Below are positions 12,780 through 25,888 of a stretch of DNA of 64,000 nt, piece after piece. A model generated the notes under the pieces. That model was not told the DNA's origin, did not search any database, and saw only the letters and a list, made by a program, of their open reading frames with translations. The stretch comes from Bos javanicus (lineage: Eukaryota > Chordata > Mammalia > Artiodactyla > Bovidae), in NCBI RefSeq assembly GCF_032452875.1, contig NC_083868.1, positions 31,910,537-31,974,536 on the forward strand, in the 5' to 3' direction. How positions within the stretch are numbered: position 1 is the stretch's first letter; each line of letters opens with the position of its first letter. The position numbers and the translations under genes were made by a program.

Positions 12780-13510
12780 TTATCCCCTCATCCTCTCTGA
12801 GACAATCATTTATCTATTTTCTGCCTATGTAGTTCTATCTTTTCTTGAATATTATAAGAATATGATGGGATTTTTATCTGGCTTCTCTCCCTTAGCAAAA
12901 TGCATCTGAGATGCATTCAGGTATTATAGGTATCAATTGCTTTTTCCCTTTTATGTCTGAGTATTGGCATTTATGGATATACCACAGTTTGTCCATCCAT
13001 TCATCAGTTGAAGGGTATTTGGGTTGTACAACTTGGATGATTATGAAAAAAGTTGTTATAAACACTTGCATACATGTTTTTGAGTAACATACACATTTTA
13101 ATTTTTCTTAGTTAATTACAAAGGCGTTGAATTTTAGCTTTCAAAACTGTTGTCCAAATTGCTATAACATGTTTCAGTACCACCAGCATTGTAAGAGAGT
13201 TACAGTTGCTTGACAGTTCTGTCACTACTTTGCATTGTCAGCTTTTTTTCTATTTGATTTTGGCTATTTCACTTTAAATGTGCAGTGTTATCCCACTGCT
13301 TTCTTTTTAATTACATTTCCCTAATTACTGATGATGTTTATTCCTTTTTATATACTTATTTGCCATATTTATATAAAATACATATAATGTGGTGAGGTAT
13401 CTACTCAAATAGTTTATCTGTTTATTAGTTTGTTTATTTTTCTATTATCGATTTAAAAGAGCTTTTTATACATTATGGACACAAGTCTTTTTGAAGCATA
13501 TTTGGTAAAT
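12780..13510 (-). mobile_element. Ancient L1M ORF2 3'-region fragment
   Basis: Reverse-oriented old L1. Landmarks on the plus strand are 'atggatataccacagtttgt', 'ccattcatcagttgaagg', 'accaccagcattgtaagaga' and 'acatttccctaattactgat', the antisense of the last part of L1 ORF2. Every codon block is interrupted. The high divergence places it among the older mammalian L1 subfamilies rather than bovine-specific ones. Confidence 0.8.
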
Positions 13511-13659
13511 TTTACTCTTCTAATTCATGTGTTTTTCATAGGAGTACTTTTTGGAAATCTATCATTTTTTTACTATAATAGATCATGCATATAAAATCAG
13601 GATAAGTACTTTTGAATGTACATATGAATACATTCTACTAAAAGGGGAATGTCTTAGAG

Positions 13660-13810
13660 AATTAAATTTAAAATCAAACAGATCTATTTAAATAGTAAGG
13701 AAACAGACACTCTGACCTTGAGTAAATTTGAGAATGAGTTTATTTTCTTGATATACATCTTTAATGTAATAATCATGGCTCTTACTTCTATCAGGATTAT
13801 AGAAGAAAAT
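13660..13810 (+). mobile_element. Possible degraded MIR SINE
   Basis: The order of 'ctgaccttgagtaaatttga', a T-rich block, and 'taataatcatggctcttact' resembles the central and 3' part of MIR. It is very diverged and the call is weak. Confidence 0.35.
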
Positions 13811-13939
13811 GAATGGAAAAGAAAATGCTTCAGTGTTTTAAATAAATAAATTGAAGCTGACCTTTGCTGCCTCCTATCAATTCATCTCAAGAATAAGAGA
13901 AATAAATAACTCATCATTTATATATTCATCTATTTACTA

Positions 13940-14380
13940 AAATATTTGTTAAAGAAATTTTGTGTGCTAACAATGAGACAGCTGCTGAGAATCCAATGAT
14001 AAAACAGAATTCAAGAAATAATAAAACTGTAAAGGAAAAAGCAATATGTCATGAGAGGAAATAACAGAGATCTCCAAATTTAGATTTGTAGTTTAGAGGA
14101 TTGCTTCTCTGAGAAATAATATTTGACCTAAACTTAAGTTAATTATCAAGTATTAGCCATCTACAGAAATGTAGAATAGGAAGGAGATGATAAATTCACA
14201 CAAGAAATAATATATATGATGTCCCAACCTGGGAAAGGTTATATGGAGTTGATGGGAGACCAGTAGGACTAAAGCATAAAGTGTGATAGAAATAATAATT
14301 TGAAGCTGAAATAAACTATGTAAAACCTTATATACCTAAGTATATAAGGCTCTTTGTTAGAATATGGGTGATTGGAACTT
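13940..14380 (+). mobile_element. Probable ancient mammalian interspersed repeat, family uncertain
   Basis: The stretch runs through 'gtgtgctaacaatgagacag', 'attgcttctctgagaaataa' and 'taaaaccttatatacctaag'. That order resembles a widespread old mammalian repeat in which similar phrases occur (start with a body-count motif, later a 'gccttgtag'-like motif). I cannot name the family, and divergence is high. Confidence 0.35.
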
Positions 14381-14544
14381 TCTTCTTGCCAATAGTTTTA
14401 AGAAATGCAGGTTTACTCTATGGTGTTCTGCTTGGAGGAGAATCATAGAACCCAAATTCAAGGTTAGGAGTATCACTAAGCTTTTTAATTTCCATTATGT
14501 GTATATAATCACTCTTGCTGATTGTATACTCTAATAATTAGACA

Positions 14545-15410
14545 CAAAAATTATAAGACACTGATGAAAACTTGAAGATGACACAGAAGGAAAGATACAT
14601 TGTGTGAATAGTTTCAAATAATTAATTTAGTTAAAATGACTATATTACCCACAGTAATCTATTGATTCAATAAAATTCTTTAAAGTGGCATTTTGCACAG
14701 CACTAGAACAAAAAAAATCTAAATTTTTTTTGGAAATACAAAAGACCTCAAGTAGCCAAAGCAATCTGAAAAAGAAGAAAGCTGGAGGTATCACTCTCTA
14801 AGATCCCGAACTATACTTCAAAACTACCATAATCTAAACAGTATGGTAATGGCACAAAACTGTACACATAGATCAATGGAACAAAGTAGAAAAGTCCTAA
14901 AATGAACCTTAATTTATATGGGAAATTAATCTATGACAAAAGAGGCCAAAATATACAATGGGAAAGACAATCTATTCTCTAAATGGTGTTGGGAAAACTG
15001 TACAACCTCATGCAAAGTAGTCAAACTGGACTGCTATCTCACACCAGGCATAAAAATAAAATCAAAATGTATTAAAGACTTAATGCAAGACCTGAAACCA
15101 TAAACTTCTAGAATAAAATATAGGCAATACACTCTTGGACATCAGTCTTAATTTTTTTTTTTTTAATATGTCTCTTTAGGTAAGGGAAACAAAGGCAAAA
15201 TTAAACAAGTGGGACTATCAAACTAAAAATCTTTTGCACAACAAAGGAAGCTATCAACAAAATTAAAAAAAGGCTGCCTACTGAATGTAAGAAGATACTT
15301 GCAAATGGTATATCTGATAAGCAATTAATATTTTAAATATATGAAGAACCCTTACAAATCAATATTTTTAAAAAATGATTAAAAATGAGCAAAGGATCTG
15401 AATAGATACT
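14545..15410 (+). mobile_element. L1 ORF2 C-terminal fragment
   Basis: Forward L1 ORF2. Landmarks in order: 'ttataagacactgatgaaaa', 'aagaagaaagctggaggtat', 'catagatcaatggaacaaag', 'aaatggtgttgggaaaactg', 'actgctatctcacaccaggc' and 'gaccttgagtaaat'-free spacing to 'atatctgataagcaattaat'. This is the region after the reverse transcriptase domain. Frameshifts and stops break it throughout. No A-tail or 3' UTR is attached, so it is an internal fragment left by later deletion. Confidence 0.88.
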
Positions 15411-16135
15411 CTTCCACAACTCTACACATACACACAAAAATGAATAGATGTTTTAAAATTTATGACTATGTGCACAGGAAAATCTACCTTGAAAATTTAC
15501 TGTGGAACTGACTAGAAAACTCAGAAAAGCAGGGTGATAAAGGAAAGAGACATAAGATAAAAGGAGGATTTTTAATAGGAATCACATAAAATTCAGATGA
15601 TCTAATTGTAAGGGACATCCTGAAGATGTAAGAGAACTTTAAAGATCTAGGCAAAAATTGAAGATGTGAATTAATTAGCAGGATAAGAGAAGATATAGTG
15701 CAAAGCAAATGTGAAGGAATTGGCCTCTATTAGGAAGAGGAATGATTTCTCTTTCTTAACAATAGAAAAATAAATAAAGCCTGGGGTATATGGCTTTAGG
15801 TTCTAGACTGCCTATTAGAGAAATGAGGGAGCTCCCATTTGATGGCTTCTATTTCTTACAATGATTTCCATGGCAATATCAGCAGCAGAACATGTGTATT
15901 GGGGGTGTTAGGAAGAACTAAAATGTTGGAGAGCAGAAAAACATAATGTACAGAGTCTTTTGGGAATGTGGTAAACTGAGTTAGACAGGACTGAATTGTC
16001 TACCTTGAAATTAGTTTTGAAGAGATGACTAGCACAGGATGATCCCTTTTAGGAAGGTTCAAATTATAGCATACCTGGGAATACAAATTTATGTTATGGG
16101 TCTACACCAAGATAAATAACACATAGATATCAGAT
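15411..16135. other. Sequence with no recognised feature
   Basis: Purine-rich, moderately AT-rich sequence. The 15480-16070 part has the texture of an old repeat but I could not assign it. The minus-strand frame at 15484-15708 has no recognisable domain. Confidence 0.4.
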
Positions 16136-16350
16136 ATAGTGTGGTAGTCTAAGTAAGAAGAGTAAACATGTTACTAGGTTCCACCACTTACCACACAACT
16201 TGGACAAGTAATACAACCTCCTAGTTTAAAATTTCCCATGTGAAGATTTAAAATAATAATAAACCTCATAGAGTTGATGTATTAAAGTACTTAAAATGTG
16301 TAAAACATTTAGCACAAAATGTGGTGCATAATGATATTTCAGCAATGGCC
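16136..16350 (+). mobile_element. MIR SINE
   Basis: Forward MIR, recognised by 'caccacttaccacacaactt', 'ggacaagtaatacaacctcc', 'aataataataaacctcatag' and the end-type phrase 'gtaaaacatttagcacaaaa', all in the expected order. It is strongly diverged, as expected for a repeat that predates placental mammals. Confidence 0.75.
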
Positions 16351-16691
16351 CTGGTGAGAGTGGTAGCAGAAATAATTTTAGACTCACAAGATAAGGACAG
16401 TCAAAAAGAGCAGAATACAGTGAAATCTGTTCCCAGGCTCATTATTCAAGTAAATTTTTTACTGTGTTATCTGTTTATATCCCTTCTTTCTAGAGATGCC
16501 CCCTTATTTCAACCTTGTCTGTTATACTCCAGCCATCCTGAACTCTATATAGCATTGCAAAAAAAAAAAAAATCAAAAAACACACCAAGGTACTTTTATG
16601 TATACACCTTTGCACAAGGTTTTCTTTGTGCCTAGATTATAACCAGAAACACTAACAAGCTCACCAAAGCATACATATGTTTACACACATG

Positions 16692-16909
16692 CTTTTGCTG
16701 CTGCTAAGTTGTGTCAGTTGTGTCCGACTCTCTGCGACCCCAGAGACGGCAGCCCACCAGGCTCCCCCATCCCTGGGATTCTCCAGGCAAGAACACTGGA
16801 GTGGGTTGCCATTTCCTTCTCCAATGCATGAAAATGAAAGTGAAGTCGCTCAGTCATGTCCAACTCCTAGTGACCCCATGGACTGCAACCTATCAGGCTC
16901 CTCTGTCCT
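16692..16909 (-). mobile_element. BOV-A2 SINE (two Bov-A units)
   Basis: Reverse BOV-A2. It starts with the GCT-repeat antisense tail ('gctgctgctaagttg'), then one unit through 'gaacactggagtgggttgcc', the linker 'catgaaaatgaaagtgaag', and the second unit to 'ggctcctctgtcc'. A (CA)n stretch follows, and 'tacacaca' on both sides may be the target-site duplication. Confidence 0.9.
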
Positions 16910-17177
16910 ACACACACACAAAACCGCCCCACTCTTCATTGCCAAAAGAGTATATTTAACCTTTAAAATGCAATTCAATCATCTTTCCAAAAAGTGTTTG
17001 CTGAATATAGGTCAGTGGCCATTCCTCTTTTCACTCCTCTGATATATAGTGAATCATATAGTATTCTATGTGTCATCTGGGATCGATTGTGAGCTCCCTG
17101 AGAGAACAGGAAGTTTCTTCCATACATTAAGTACTTTAAACTGTTACTAACAAAAGTAGGACTCCATTTGTAGTCAC

Positions 17178-17615
17178 TTTTTCCTGTGGTCATGTATGGA
17201 TGTGAGAGTTGGACTGTGAAGAAGGCTGAGCACTGAAGAATTGATGCTTTTGAACTGTGGTGTTGGAGAAGACTCTTGAGAGTCCCTTGGACTGCAAGGA
17301 GATCCAACCAGTCCATTCTGAAGGAGATCAGCCCTGGGATTTCTTTGGAAGGAAGATGCTAAAGCTGAAACTCCAGTACTTTGGCCACCTCATGCGAAGA
17401 GTTGACTCATTGGAAAAGACTCAGATGCTGGGATGGATTGGGGGCAGGAGGAGAAGGGGATGAAAGAGGATGAGATGGCTGGATGGCATCACTGACTCGA
17501 TGGACATGAGTATGGGTGAACTCTGGGAGTTGATGATGGACAGGGAGGCCTGGCGTGCTGCGATTCATGGGGTCGCAAAGAGTCAGACATGACTGAGTGA
17601 CTGAACTGAACTGAA
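17178..17615 (+). mobile_element. BovB 3' end, 5'-truncated
   Basis: Forward BovB 3' piece from 'ttcctgtggtcatgtatgga' to the CTGAA tail at about 17600-17615. It holds only the region beyond the RT domain. The wording ('gatcagccctgggatttct', 'ggattgggggcaggagg') belongs to the same BovB subgroup as the copies at 42.7 and 58.6 kb. Confidence 0.92.
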
Positions 17616-18617
17616 TGAATGCCTGGGACCTATGAAAGAAGAGATGTCTCCATGCATGCCTTAAGCAAAGTTTCATATCAGCACATTTTGCACAAGAATA
17701 ATCTGGAGATAAATGGAGTCTTTCCAAGTGATTAAAACCCTACTAGTGTGCCATTAGCAATACCAGTGACAGCAGCAGAACCCCAAGGTGATTCCAGATT
17801 TGTTAAGAAGAAGGATCATCAATTCTGAAGGATAATAAACTATATAATATAAGGTGATATTGGTGCACAAGTGAAGGCAGGTAATTGTGGAGCTTTCCAG
17901 GAATAAAAACATCAGATACCTAAATTCTTAACATCCAAATAAAATGAATAATTAAAACAAGCTAGATATTTTTTGAAGAGAGGGATTAGGGTATGTACAT
18001 AACCTTTTCTGATAGGTAATACAGAAAAGCACATAACAAGTAACATGGTATTTTGTGCTACTTCATATTTTGGGGAGATTTTCTATATTATTAGCAAATT
18101 TTATTTTCTGACTATCTTTTAATCTAGCATTTCTTCTCTTAAGTTAATTTAATTGTTTTGTGGTAGACTTTGGTGATAATTGTTGGGTGTACAGCAACTC
18201 TGCAGGTAGTTAACAGACTTACCTATCCTTACAAAGAATTTTGCTCGACCATGAAATAATTTTACCTCCCACTTTAACAAAATGTGTTATTTCAATAATC
18301 TAATTCAGTGTGTTTTTTAGAAGCAAAACCATGGATTTACTGGGATAGAAAGAAAAAGACAAATCAACTAAATAAAAAGCTTTGTCTCATCTATTATATT
18401 TTTTAAGCAAGAATACAGCAAGGATATTTGAGTTTGGTATTATTTAATGTTATGAAGCAAAAGATGTCCATATAATTAAAAGAATTAAGTCATATATCAG
18501 ATAATCAACTATTTCCCATTGTTCATTGTCAATGCATAATATATTCCCACCTCCTTCAAATTTGTTTATTATGACCTGTTAAAAGTAGCTTCCAGTATTT
18601 TATAAGCTTTAACTATG
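17616..18617. other. AT-rich sequence with no recognised feature
   Basis: About 1 kb of sequence with no repeat or gene recognised; it forms the 5' flank of the long BovB. Confidence 0.5.
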
Positions 18618-21600
18618 ACTCACCAGTCTCACCCATCAGGAAGCTTACATAAGCCTTTTATCCCTATCCATCAGAGGGCAGACACAATGAAAACCACAAC
18701 CACAGAACACTACCCAAACTGATCACATGGACCACAGCCTTGTCTAGCTCAAGGAAACTATGAGCCATGTTGTGTAGGGCCACCCAAGACAGACGGGTCA
18801 TGGCAGAGAGTTCTGACAAAATGTGTTCCACTGGAGAAGGGAATGGCAAAACACTTCAGGATTCTTGCTTTGAGAAAACCAAGGACAGTATAAAAAGGCA
18901 AAAAGACAGGACACTGAAAGATGAACTCCCCAGGTCGGTAGGTGCCCAATATGCTACTGGAGATCAGTGGAGAAATGACTCCAGAAATAATGAAGAGATG
19001 GAGCAAAAGCAAAAACAACACCCAGCTGTGAATGTGACTGGTGATGGAAGTAAAGTCTGATGCTGTAAAGGGCAATATTGCATAGGAACCTGGAATGTTA
19101 GGTCAATGAATCAAGACAAATTGGAAGTGGTCAAACAGGAGATGGCAAGAGTGAACATTAACATTTTAGGAATCAGCAAACTAAAATGGAGTGCAATGGG
19201 TGAATTTAACTCAGATGACTATTATATCTACTACTGTGGGCAAGAATACCTTAGAAGAAGTGGAGTAGCCATCATAGTGAACAAAAGAGTCTGAAGTACA
19301 GTACTTGGATGCAATCTCAAAAATGACAGGATGATCTCTGTTTGTTTCCAAGGCAAACCATTCAATATCACAGTGATCCAAGTCTATGCCCCAATCAGTA
19401 ATGCTGAGGAAGCTGAAGTTGAACAGATCTATGAAGACCTACAAGACCTTCTAGAACTAACACCCAAAAAAGATGTCGTCTTCATTATAGGGGACTGCGA
19501 TGCAAAAGTAGGAAGTCAAGACATACCTGGAGTAACAGGCAAATTTGGCCTTGGAGTACAAAATGAAGCAGGAAAAAGGCTAACAGAGTGTTGTCAGAGA
19601 ATGCACTGGTCATAGCAAACACCCTTTCCAACAACACAAGAGCAGGCTCTACACATGGACTTCACCAGATGAATACCGAAATCAGACTGATTATATTTTT
19701 TGTGGCCAAAGATGGAGAAGCTCTATACAGGCTGCAAAAACAAGACCAGGAGCTGACTGTGGCTCAGATCATGAACTCCTTACAGCCAGCCAAATTCAGA
19801 TTTAAATTGAAGAAAGTAGGGAAAACCAGTAGACCATGCAGGTATGACCTAAATCAAATGCCTTACAATTATACAGTGGAAGTGAGAAAGAGATTTGAGG
19901 GATTAGATCAGATAGAGAGCCTGAATAACTATAAATAAAGGTTAGTGACTTTGTACAGGAGGCAGTGATCAAGATCATCCCCAAGTAAAAGAAATGCAAA
20001 AAGGAAAAATGGTTGTAAGGCCTTACAAATAGTTGAGAAGAGAAGAGAAGCCAAAGGCAAAATAGAAAAGGAAACTTATACCCATTTGAAAGCAGAGATC
20101 CAAAGAAGAGCAAGGGGAGTTAAGAAAGTCTTCCTCAGTGATCAATGCAAAGAAACAGAGGAAAACAATAAAATGGGGAAGACTAGAGATCTCTTCAAGA
20201 AAATTAGAGATACCAAGGGAACATTTCATGCAAAGATGAATACAATAAAGGACAGAAATGGTCTGAACCTAACAGAAGCAGAAGATATTAAGAAGAGGTG
20301 GAAAGAATACACAGAAGAACTATACAAAAAAGATCTTCATGACCCAGATAACCATGATGGTGTGATCATTCACCTACAGCCAGACATCCTGGAATGTGAA
20401 GTCAAGTCTGTCTTAGGAAGAATAACTATGAACAAAGCTAGTGGAGGTGATGGAATTCCAGTTGAGCTATTTCAAATCCTAAAAGATGATGCTGTGAAAG
20501 TGCTGATCTCAATATGCCAGCAAATTTGGAATACACATAGTGGCCACAGGACTGGAAAAGGTCAGTTTTCATTCCAATCCCAAAGAAAGGCAATGCCAAA
20601 GAACGCTCAAACTACCAACCAATTGCACTCATCTCACCAGTTAGCAAAGTAATGCTCAAAATTCTCCAAGTCAAGCTTCAACGGTATATGAACCATGAAA
20701 TTCCAGATGTTCAAGCTGGATTTTGAAAAGGCAGAGGAACCAGAGATCAAATTGCTAACATCCACTGGATCATCAAAAAAGCAAGAGAGTTCCAGAAAAA
20801 CATCTATCTCTCCTTTATTGATTATGCCAAAGCCTTTGATTGCTTGGACTCACAACAAACTGTGGAAAATTCTTCAAGAGATGTGAATACCAGACCACCT
20901 GACCTGCCTCCTGAGAAATCTGTGTGCAGGTCAAGAACAACAGTTAGAACTGGACATGGAACAATAGACTGGTTCCAAATTGGGGAAAGGAGTCCGTCAA
21001 GGCTGCATAGTCTCACCCTGCCTTTTTAACTTAGATGCAGAGTACATCATATAAAATGCCAGGCTGGATGAAGCACAAGCTGGAATCAAGATTGCAGGGA
21101 GAAATATCAGGAACCTCAGTCATGCAGATGACACTACATTTATGGCAGAAAGTGAAGAACTAAAGAGCCTCTTGATGAAAGTGAAAAAGAAGAGTGCACA
21201 AGTTGGCTTAAAACTCAACATTCAGCAAACTAAGATCATGCATCTGGTCTCACCACTTCATGGCAAATAGATGGGGAAACAATAGAAACAGTCAGAGACT
21301 TTATTTTTATGGGCTCCAAAATTACTGCATTTGATGACTGAAGCCATGAAATTAAGACTCTTGCTCCTTAGAAGATAAGCTATGACCAACCTAGACAGCA
21401 TATTAAAAAGCAGAGACATTACTTTACAAAGATGGACCACAACAGTCCATCTAGTCAAACTATGGTTTTCTAGTAGTTATGTATGGATGTGAACATTAGA
21501 CCATAAAGAAAGCTGAGTGCTGAAGAATCGATTCTTTTGAACTGTGATGTTGGAGAAGACTTCAAGAGTCCCTTTGACTACAAGGAAATCCAGTCATTCC

Positions 21601-21898
21601 TAAAGGAATTCAGTCCTGAATATTCATTGGAAGGTCTGGTGCTGAAGCTGAAACTCCAATACTTTGGCCACCTAATGCAAAGAAACGACTCAAGAAAAGA
21701 CCCTGATGCTGGGAAAGATTGATGGTGGGAGGAGAAGGGGATGACAGAAGCTGAGATGGTTGGATGGCATCACCGACACATTGGACATGAGTATGAGTAG
21801 GCTCCAGGAGTTGGTGATGAACAGGAAGCCTGGCGTGCTGCAGTCCATTGGGTCACAAAGAGTCAGACCCGACTGAGTGATTAAACTGAACTGAACTG
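18618..21898 (+). mobile_element. Near full-length BovB LINE (RTE clade), inactive
   Basis: At about 3.3 kb this is essentially the full BovB length. The family encodes an AP-type endonuclease followed by a reverse transcriptase that copy its RNA into nicked DNA. Visible parts: 5' region with 'GQEYLRRSGVAIIVNKRV' at about 19240-19291; endonuclease start 'GTWNVRSM' at 19085-19108; 'GISKLKW', where the usual catalytic Glu codon is Lys (19178-19180); 'GDCDAKVG' at 19490 on, where the usual 'GDWNAKVG' Asn is Asp; RT block with HADD instead of YADD at 21121. A TGA at 19292 and single-base deletions near 19600 and 19630 break the frame. The 3' tail of CTGAA units ends at about 21898. Confidence 0.93.
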
Positions 21899-22589
21899 AT
21901 GACATCAGTGGTATTGCAGAGCTGCCGGTCAATAGAAAAAGACACAAGGCTGTGACTTTTTAGAGGGAGTGACTCTGTCAGTTCTTAAATACCATCAAAA
22001 TAAGGAAAAAAGAAAGGAATATTTCAAATAACCTTTGTTTAAAGAATTAATTGCACATGCGCTAAAGTGAACTAGACTATTCATCCATGAGAATTATAAA
22101 TGGATTTCTTTCCATTGAAAAATGTGACACTGCAGATATTCAAGGGCCTTTCCAAACATTTTGCCTCTTGCATAGTTTAAGATATCTTTGTGTGTCAAAA
22201 ATACTGCTTTCAAGAAAGAATAATTCTGTCCTATTGATCACATAAAATTATAAGTATTTGTTTTAAATCTGCATTCTACACTTGGTTGATAAGTCATAGT
22301 AGACATAAACATGTGAAATCCCTTAATCCATTAAGAATGTACGTTCATAGTCCAGAATCCATTTAGATTACAAATCAAACTGAAGTAATTTCTTTAGGAG
22401 AACCATCTTACCTAACTATAAATAGTGACTGCATATATTGAAGGGAAATGTTTTTGATACATATTAGAAAGCATTTTTTTCCTTATGGCTGAGAAAGTTA
22501 TTGTTTACACACAATATTCAATGCATTCACTTTATGCTAGTGAATTCAATTTGCTAAAGGTACGTTTCCTAGGAAGAGTTAAAAAAGCT
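21899..22589. other. Sequence with no recognised feature
   Basis: Downstream flank of the long BovB; no repeat or gene recognised. Confidence 0.5.
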
Positions 22590-22790
22590 AACCTGTAATA
22601 TCAGGCCTTTCAGGTTTCTCATGTGATCATCTCTTTATTCCTCAGAATAAAGTGCTCATTAGATCTCAGTTTTATAGATTAGGAAGCTGAGGTTTCAAGA
22701 GAATCAGTGACTTGCTTAAAGTAATAGGTTTCATTGCTGGAATCTCAATGTAAGTTTTTTTTTCTGAGTTCAGGGACTATTCTCAGAAAT
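22590..22790 (-). mobile_element. MIR SINE
   Basis: Reverse MIR with 'cagttttatagattaggaag', 'ctgaggtttcaagagaatca' and 'gtgacttgcttaaagtaata' in the order of the MIR core on its antisense strand. Divergence is high. Confidence 0.75.
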
Positions 22791-24310
22791 CCCACTTCAA
22801 AGGCTTCTATGACAATTATTATTTTAATTCATTAATTTTTATTTCTTGAATATGTGCTATTGGCTCCTTTCTGGGTTGCCTGTTTAGACTCTATCACATT
22901 TTTCAGGGCATGGCCTTGAGTTTCTCAGTTGCACTATTTAAGTAATCTGGTTAATACTATAGAGTCTTGGTGTTACAGAATCCTAATATCAACTACAAGC
23001 AAGGTGAAATGTGATCAACTTGGGATTATTTTGGTGGATAGGTATGTTTGAATCATCCCTTAAGTCCTATGCAAAGGTTTGATTTCAATTACTCATGATG
23101 GAATTGAATTGAATGGCTTAGCATTTGTGTATAGAAATATTTAATTTTTTTTCTAAATTCCATATATATGCATTAGTACACTGTACTGGTGTTTTTCTTT
23201 CTGGCTTACTTCACTCTGTATAAAAATTTTTCTTCCAATCATTCATTAGTTAATTTAGAATGCTGTTTACTGTGTTTTTACAGATTCCTATTAGGATCAC
23301 ATTCCTCAAATAGGTAAATTTTATTGTTTTTACTTGATCAAGTATACAACAACTTAAAAATTTTCAATTTGTAGTTGCATATCACATGGTAGAAAACATT
23401 GTAGGGAATTTCAAGAACAGATGAGTGAAGGTTTCTACTCTGGATTCCCCTATCAATTCATGGTGCATTGCCATACACTAGTGAGAGAGAATGGACAGTA
23501 ATTTGTGTTGTACCCCACTTTTATTTAAGTCTAGTCTGGGACACTGCCCAACTCCCTTTGTGTGATGGACTCCATGCATTAATAAAATCTCCTAATCTTC
23601 TCCTATTAAACTTTCTCTCTTTTTTTAATTACCCAAACGTGCTATTTTTTTTTTAACTAGAATGATTGTTACCAATGACATTAATTTCCTTCTCCTAATC
23701 ACAAATCCTAGGATCACAAATCCTAAGTGATCTCATTCAAACCCATGATTTAAACTCTTTTGGTTTCCAGTAAAGATACATATACTGACGTTTAGAAACA
23801 TACATCCATCATTATGAGCCCAATTTGATATGCCTCTTACATTTTAAACAAAGCTCTTACTTTGCTTTCTTTAATTTCTAGTTTTTTGTTTGGTTAATTT
23901 TTTGTTGTTGTTGTTTTTAGCCTGTAACCAGGAATAAGACATTTCTTTTATATGATTATCCAATGAAATTGACAACAATAATGACATAGATGATTAGCAT
24001 GTAATTTGGCTCACAGAATTAAAATTGTTAATAATCTGGATTCACTTGGAATGTAGTGAAACCTCTGTTTTAAAAGAAAAAATTCAAGATTGTTCATCTT
24101 TCTGTGGTACAGGAAACTCTTGGAAAAAATTTTCTTTGAATTTAAGAGAAAGCAATAGTTATATTTTTAGTGTTCTTACTGAGGAGCTCCAAATATCAGA
24201 CTAGTCACACTGATTTGAAGAATACATGTATTTATATATTAATTATACTCATTAAAAGTAAAGATCAATCATTTGACATGTATAAAGTTTTTAGCTATGT
24301 TACATGAATA
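22791..24310. other. Mostly unassigned AT-rich sequence
   Basis: About 1.5 kb with one short L1 piece (23151-23222) and a small direct repeat of 'atcacaaatccta' near 23699 and 23713. Poly-T and (GTT)n runs occur near 23888-23920. No gene is supported. Confidence 0.5.
23151..23222 (-). mobile_element. Short bovine-type L1 fragment
   Basis: About 70 bp matching the antisense of L1 ORF2 close to its end ('tctaaattccatatatatgc', 'ctggcttacttcactctgta'). The same phrase occurs in the L1 at 51.4 kb. Nothing L1-like follows it, so how it arose is unclear. Confidence 0.7.
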
Positions 24311-24600
24311 AGTTCTATAGACCTGCTCTATAACACACTGCCAGTAAGCATACAGTACTGTGTACTTCTGTATTTGTTAATTGAATAGATCTCATGCTAA
24401 ATGTTTATACCACCAAAAAAAAAAAAAAAAAAAAAGTGGGGGAGGCATGAGGGAACTCTGGAAGAAGGTGTTGCATATGTCTATTATCTTAATTGCTGTG
24501 ATAGTATAATAGGTGATTGCATGTAGCCAAATTCATCAATTAAACATGTTAAATATGTACATTTCTTTGTATATCAATTGTACTTCAATAAGGCTGTTTA
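24311..24600 (+). mobile_element. Ancient L1M 3' UTR end
   Basis: The stretch runs 'agttctatagacctgctcta', 'tagatctcatgctaaatgtt', an A18 run (24415-24433), 'tattatcttaattgctgtga', and ends 'gtacttcaataaggctgttt'. This is the characteristic 3' end of older L1M elements. It ends about 30 bp before the 5' UTR of another L1M begins. Confidence 0.75.
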
Positions 24601-25888
24601 ACAAAAGTAAAGGTAGAAATAATATAGGGGAAGACAGTGAAGTAGGAAGCTTCAACAATTTCTTGCTACCTACAACACTGCACTAGCAGAACAGATGTAA
24701 CTATTTTGGAGCCCTGAAGTTTAATGAAAGCTCATAATTTACAGAAGGAAACTTAGATGGCAAATTGTGGTTAGTTCTAGTCACCTTCAGGTCTTAGCAT
24801 AGCAACAACTACTCCCTACCACCCTAGCCCATGTCAGGCAGTCACAGATGCATTCCAGACACAGTTTATATGCAACTAGTAGGAGCCAGGATGGGAAGAA
24901 TTATCAGAATCTGTGCTCTGATCATTCATTGCTTCTTCAGATCTCAGAGGTACAGACAAATAGGAAGGCAGCCATGGTTATGCTTCCTCTACTTGTGGAA
25001 AGCCCTTTCCCTTCTGACTGAAGAGACTACCACAAGACTTATAAAGCTAGTGCCTAAGTTGACTTCATTTTAATATTTTTCCCCCTTTGGGAGCCACACA
25101 TTACAGATGAGAACATTCAAAAGCAACTGCTTATGTGTGTGTGGAGGTAGTGGCAGATTAAAGAAAGCTGCTATGTATCTCCAGGGAAAGGCATAGGCTC
25201 AGATAAAATTGAGAAAACTTTGAGTTGACACCTCAGGCTCTTAAAATGGAAAGAACCTTTATCAATTAAAAATAAACAAAGTGAAAAACGAGCAAACATG
25301 GGAAAGAGGGAGTCAAATTAATTAGCAGAATTACTATATAATTATGTTCATATGCTTAGTTTTCAACAGCAACAACAAAGATCACAGGAGAAAGAAACAT
25401 GAACATAGTTCAGTCAACAAAAAATATGTCAACAAAACCTTTCCCTGAGAAAGATCTACTGATGGATCTACTAGGTGAAAACTTTAAAATGACTGTCTCA
25501 AAAATGTGCAAGGAAAGGAAACAAAGGAAGATGTAGAGAAAGTCAAGAAAACAAGGTATAAAAGGATGAAGATATCAGAAAGACATAGAAAACTTAAAAG
25601 ATAACAAAAAGAAATTCTATAGTTGAAAAGTAAAACTGAGATGAAAATTTTACTAGTAGGATTCTAAGGCAGATTTGACCAGGAAGCATAAAGAAAAAGT
25701 AAACTTAAAGTTAGAATGATGGAAATTAGGGAGTCTAAGAATAAAAAGAAAAAAAAAATAAAGTGAGTTGAGCATTAAGAATCTAAGGGACACCCTAGAT
25801 CAGCATATACATTATGAAAATCTCAGAAGGAGAAGAGAGAAAAGGGTAGAGAGAATATTTGAATGATTACAGTAAAAAAACATCCCAT

